From Metabacillus_B sp050107715 (GTDB taxonomy: Bacteria; Bacillota; Bacilli; Bacillales; Bacillaceae), in contig NZ_JBNILN010000001.1 in NCBI RefSeq assembly GCF_050107715.1, forward strand, positions 744,001-808,000: a stretch of 64,000 nucleotides of DNA, given 5' to 3'. How positions within the stretch are numbered: position 1 is the first letter of the stretch; every line of letters starts with the position of its first letter. The position numbers and the translations under genes are program-made. The notes under the pieces were generated by a model. It was not told the DNA's origin. It ran no database searches and was given only the letters and a program-made list of their open reading frames with translations. Below are positions 61,792-64,000 of the stretch, in pieces.

Positions 61792-64000
61792 CTACACCTT
61801 GAGCAGATCCCGAATATCCTCTTCCGTTAAAGCCATTGGCATTTTTTCATCAAAATCGATGATTTCCTTGATCAGCTTTTTTTTCCGCTCCTGGAGGTCG
61901 TTCATCTTCTCTTCGATCGTCCCTCGGGTCACAAGCTTGATGACGTTGACCGGATTTGTCTGGCCCATGCGGTGGGCCCGGTCGGAGGCCTGATCCTCGA
62001 CGGCCGGATTCCACCATGTGTCGTAATGAATAACCGTATCCGCCCCCGTCAGATTCAAGCCTGTCCCTCCGGCCTTTAAGGAAATGAGAAACAGATCGCG
62101 CTCCCCGGCGTTAAAGCGGCGGGCTGTTTCCACCCGTTCATCGGATGGCGTCTGGCCATCAAGGTAAAAGTAAGGGCGGCCCTGAACGGCTAACGTTCTG
62201 CCGATCAGCTCAAGCATTTTCGTGAATTGTGAAAAAATCAGCACCCTCCGGCCAGATCCTTGAGCTTCTTCAATGATCTGCAAAAGCAGTTCAAACTTCG
62301 CCGAACCACCGCTGTATTGGCTGACAAACAGCGCCGGATGAAGGCAGATTTGCCGAAGCCGGGTCAAGCCCGCGAGAATCCTGATCCGGTTTTTCTGAAG
62401 CGTATCCTTGTTCAAATGCTTAAGCGTATCATGGCGCAGCTTGGCCAAATAGGCGGCATACAGCTTCTTTTGCTCAGGTAGCAGCTCCGTCATTTCCATG
62501 GATTCCATTTTCTCCGGCAGCTCCGAAAGCACATCCTCCTTCATCCTGCGCAGCATAAACGGGCGGATTCTGCGCGCAATCTGCTTTTTCGTCAGATTAC
62601 TGTATTCCTTCAGCCCCATGAACAATTCCGGAAAGACGGTATGAAAAATCGACCACAGCTCTTCACGGGCGTTTTCTACCGGTGTTCCGGTCAGCGCGAA
62701 CCGGTGATCCGCCGCTATTTTTCTTACGGCCTTTGCGGTCTGGGTCAACGGATTTTTGAAGGCTTGAGCCTCATCAAAAAACACGGTGTGAAACCTTTCT
62801 TTCTCATACTCCTGGATGTCCTTCCTCAGCAAAGGATAGGAGGTAATCACGACATCTGCCGCTTCCTTCCGGTACCGGGCCATCCGTTCCAATTTTGATC
62901 CATCCATAATGGCCGCCTTTATTTCAGGTGCGAAGGTGTCCAGCTCATGCTTCCAGTTGTACAGCAGCGAGGAAGGAGACACGATGAGAACCTGCTTTTT
63001 CGTGCTTCGGATATGAGGAAGCTCAGATAAAATGAACGCAATGCTTTGCAACGTTTTGCCAAGGCCCATATCATCTGCCAATATCCCTCCAAACCCGTTC
63101 CGGGCGATGGCCTTCAGCCATTTGTAGCCGGTCTTCTGATAATCTCTCAGCACCGTTTCCAGCTGCTCCGGCACCTTCGCCTCCAGCTCATTTGGAACAA
63201 GCAGGCCCGTAATCGTATTTTTAAATTCAAACACCGTATTTTCATCTACTGCATCAAGGAGCTGCAGCCCTTTTACGTACGGAACCTCAAGCTCTTTTTC
63301 CCACTCCTCCTCCTGAATCGGAAGAGCCTTTAAAAACCGCTGAATTTCTTTGTATTCCCTTGTCTCAAGCGACAGTAAAGCCCCGCTCTTCAGACGGTAA
63401 TACTTCCGCTTTTCATCCAAAGCCAGCAGGACATCTCGAATTTCCTTTTCATTGATGCCGGTGAGCTCAAACTTGAACTCAAGCCAATTGGTCCGCTCTC
63501 TATTCGCCCGCACATCGATTCTCGGCGGTTTGCTTTCTTTAAAAATCCTCATTCTTACCGCTGTCGTAGCATGCACTTGTGCAAACCGTTCAAGCTTCGG
63601 CAGCACATGATACAAAAACTCATACTCGAGCAGCTCATTCTGCAGAAAATACCCTCCATCCGTCCGGCCGAACGAGCTCTCCTCCATCAGCTTAAGAATG
63701 ACATCCTCCTTATCCGTATCACGGATGAGGGAAGTGAGCGCCTGAACCTCTTTGCTGTCGAGCGGATTGAAGACGATGTTGCCATAATGAAACTCAAGGC
63801 CTGCCAGGAGGCGGTTCTTTACCCGGTCGAGGTAAAGCTTTGCCGTAAAAGATGAGTCTGCCATCCTCTTAGAGAGCGTATCCGAAATAAATACCTCCCC
63901 CAGCTTCCTCAGCCCTGGAACAACCTTCTCCAAATACACCCCGATCTGCTCGGGAGGGATGGACAGGGATTCCGCTCCCGAAGCATCCAGTACCCGCTTC
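61792..64000 (-). CDS. SNF2 family helicase/ATPase (5' end cut by window edge)
   Basis: The frame is open from the stop at 61792 to the right edge, at least 735 codons. An in-frame GTG at 63939 is internal. Motifs: I GILADDMGLGKTLQSIAF, II DEAQAFKN, III LTGTPVENAREELWSIF, V ISLKAGGTGLNLTGADTVIH and VI QASDRAHRMGQTNPV. SNF2 enzymes translocate on double-stranded DNA and remodel protein-DNA or RNA polymerase complexes. The N-terminal part (RVLDASGAESLSIPPEQIGV) suggests the bacterial SNF2 type of YwqA or RapA relatives. The true start lies outside the window. Confidence 0.95.
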   Translation of the reverse strand, partial: KRVLDASGAESLSIPPEQIGVYLEKVVPGLRKLGEVFISDTLSKRMADSSFTAKLYLDRVKNRLLAGLEFHYGNIVFNPLDSKEVQALTSLIRDTDKEDVILKLMEESSFGRTDGGYFLQNELLEYEFLYHVLPKLERFAQVHATTAVRMRIFKESKPPRIDVRANRERTNWLEFKFELTGINEKEIRDVLLALDEKRKYYRLKSGALLSLETREYKEIQRFLKALPIQEEEWEKELEVPYVKGLQLLDAVDENTVFEFKNTITGLLVPNELEAKVPEQLETVLRDYQKTGYKWLKAIARNGFGGILADDMGLGKTLQSIAFILSELPHIRSTKKQVLIVSPSSLLYNWKHELDTFAPEIKAAIMDGSKLERMARYRKEAADVVITSYPLLRKDIQEYEKERFHTVFFDEAQAFKNPLTQTAKAVRKIAADHRFALTGTPVENAREELWSIFHTVFPELFMGLKEYSNLTKKQIARRIRPFMLRRMKEDVLSELPEKMESMEMTELLPEQKKLYAAYLAKLRHDTLKHLNKDTLQKNRIRILAGLTRLRQICLHPALFVSQYSGGSAKFELLLQIIEEAQGSGRRVLIFSQFTKMLELIGRTLAVQGRPYFYLDGQTPSDERVETARRFNAGERDLFLISLKAGGTGLNLTGADTVIHYDTWWNPAVEDQASDRAHRMGQTNPVNVIKLVTRGTIEEKMNDLQERKKKLIKEIIDFDEKMPMALTEEDIRDLLKV

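Overview
The window looks like chromosomal DNA from a spore-former-type member of the Bacillaceae (Firmicutes). The GC content is moderate to low and Shine-Dalgarno sequences are strong (AGGAGG-like). Many starts are GTG or TTG, and U-tailed intrinsic terminators are frequent. The families present are typical of Bacillus relatives: YvbH, YitT, DUF3231, DUF3900, DUF4275, DbpA/YxiN, PepT and RlmI/YwbD. Regulatory sites are also of Bacillus type: a CodY box, cre sites, an 11-bp-phased PhoP box and a CIRCE element. No rRNA, tRNA, CRISPR array, insertion sequence or complete prophage was recognised. The species cannot be fixed from the sequence alone.

Layout. 0-10 kb: a branched-chain amino acid ABC transporter (livH cut by the left edge, substrate-binding lipoprotein, CodY box), a RodA/FtsW-type SEDS protein, DUF3231, AraC and GntR regulators, YitT, and a cre-controlled aldehyde dehydrogenase with its DUF779 partner. 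10.3-11.3 kb: a nine-copy 59-bp minisatellite fused to a dispersed palindromic repeat. 11.3-21 kb: YvbH, a methyltransferase, an OPT transporter overlapping a PqqD-like gene, and a four-gene ABC-2 exporter operon. 21-27 kb: RlmI-like methyltransferase, a Gfo/Idh/MocA oxidoreductase, and a plasmid-type actin segregation cassette (ParM-like, ParR-like, centromere-like repeats) beside a large lipoprotein. 27-41 kb: DUF2252, LysR, thioesterase, small and broken genes, amino acid permease, cytoplasmic alpha-amylase, AraC, Pho-regulated alkaline phosphatase, peptidase T, hydrolase, lipoprotein. 41-50.6 kb: DbpA, DUF3900, RQC-like protein, DUF6688 membrane protein, HtpG with a perfect CIRCE, YeiH, with three more copies of the dispersed repeat. 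50.7-64 kb: LysR, a xenorhodopsin-type microbial rhodopsin, TetR/aldo-keto reductase, small surface or coat-like proteins, DUF4275 (frameshifted), PlsC, an MBOAT/SGNH acylation pair, DUF421, cysteine dioxygenase, and a SNF2 helicase cut by the right edge.

The most striking items are the chromosomal ParM/ParR/parC-like cassette, the rhodopsin with proline in place of the second counterion, the dispersed repeat whose 25-bp palindrome shows compensatory base changes between copies, and the CIRCE element directly in front of htpG. Several start codons were moved inward from the longest open frame because a good ribosome binding site decides the start; each case is noted in its entry.
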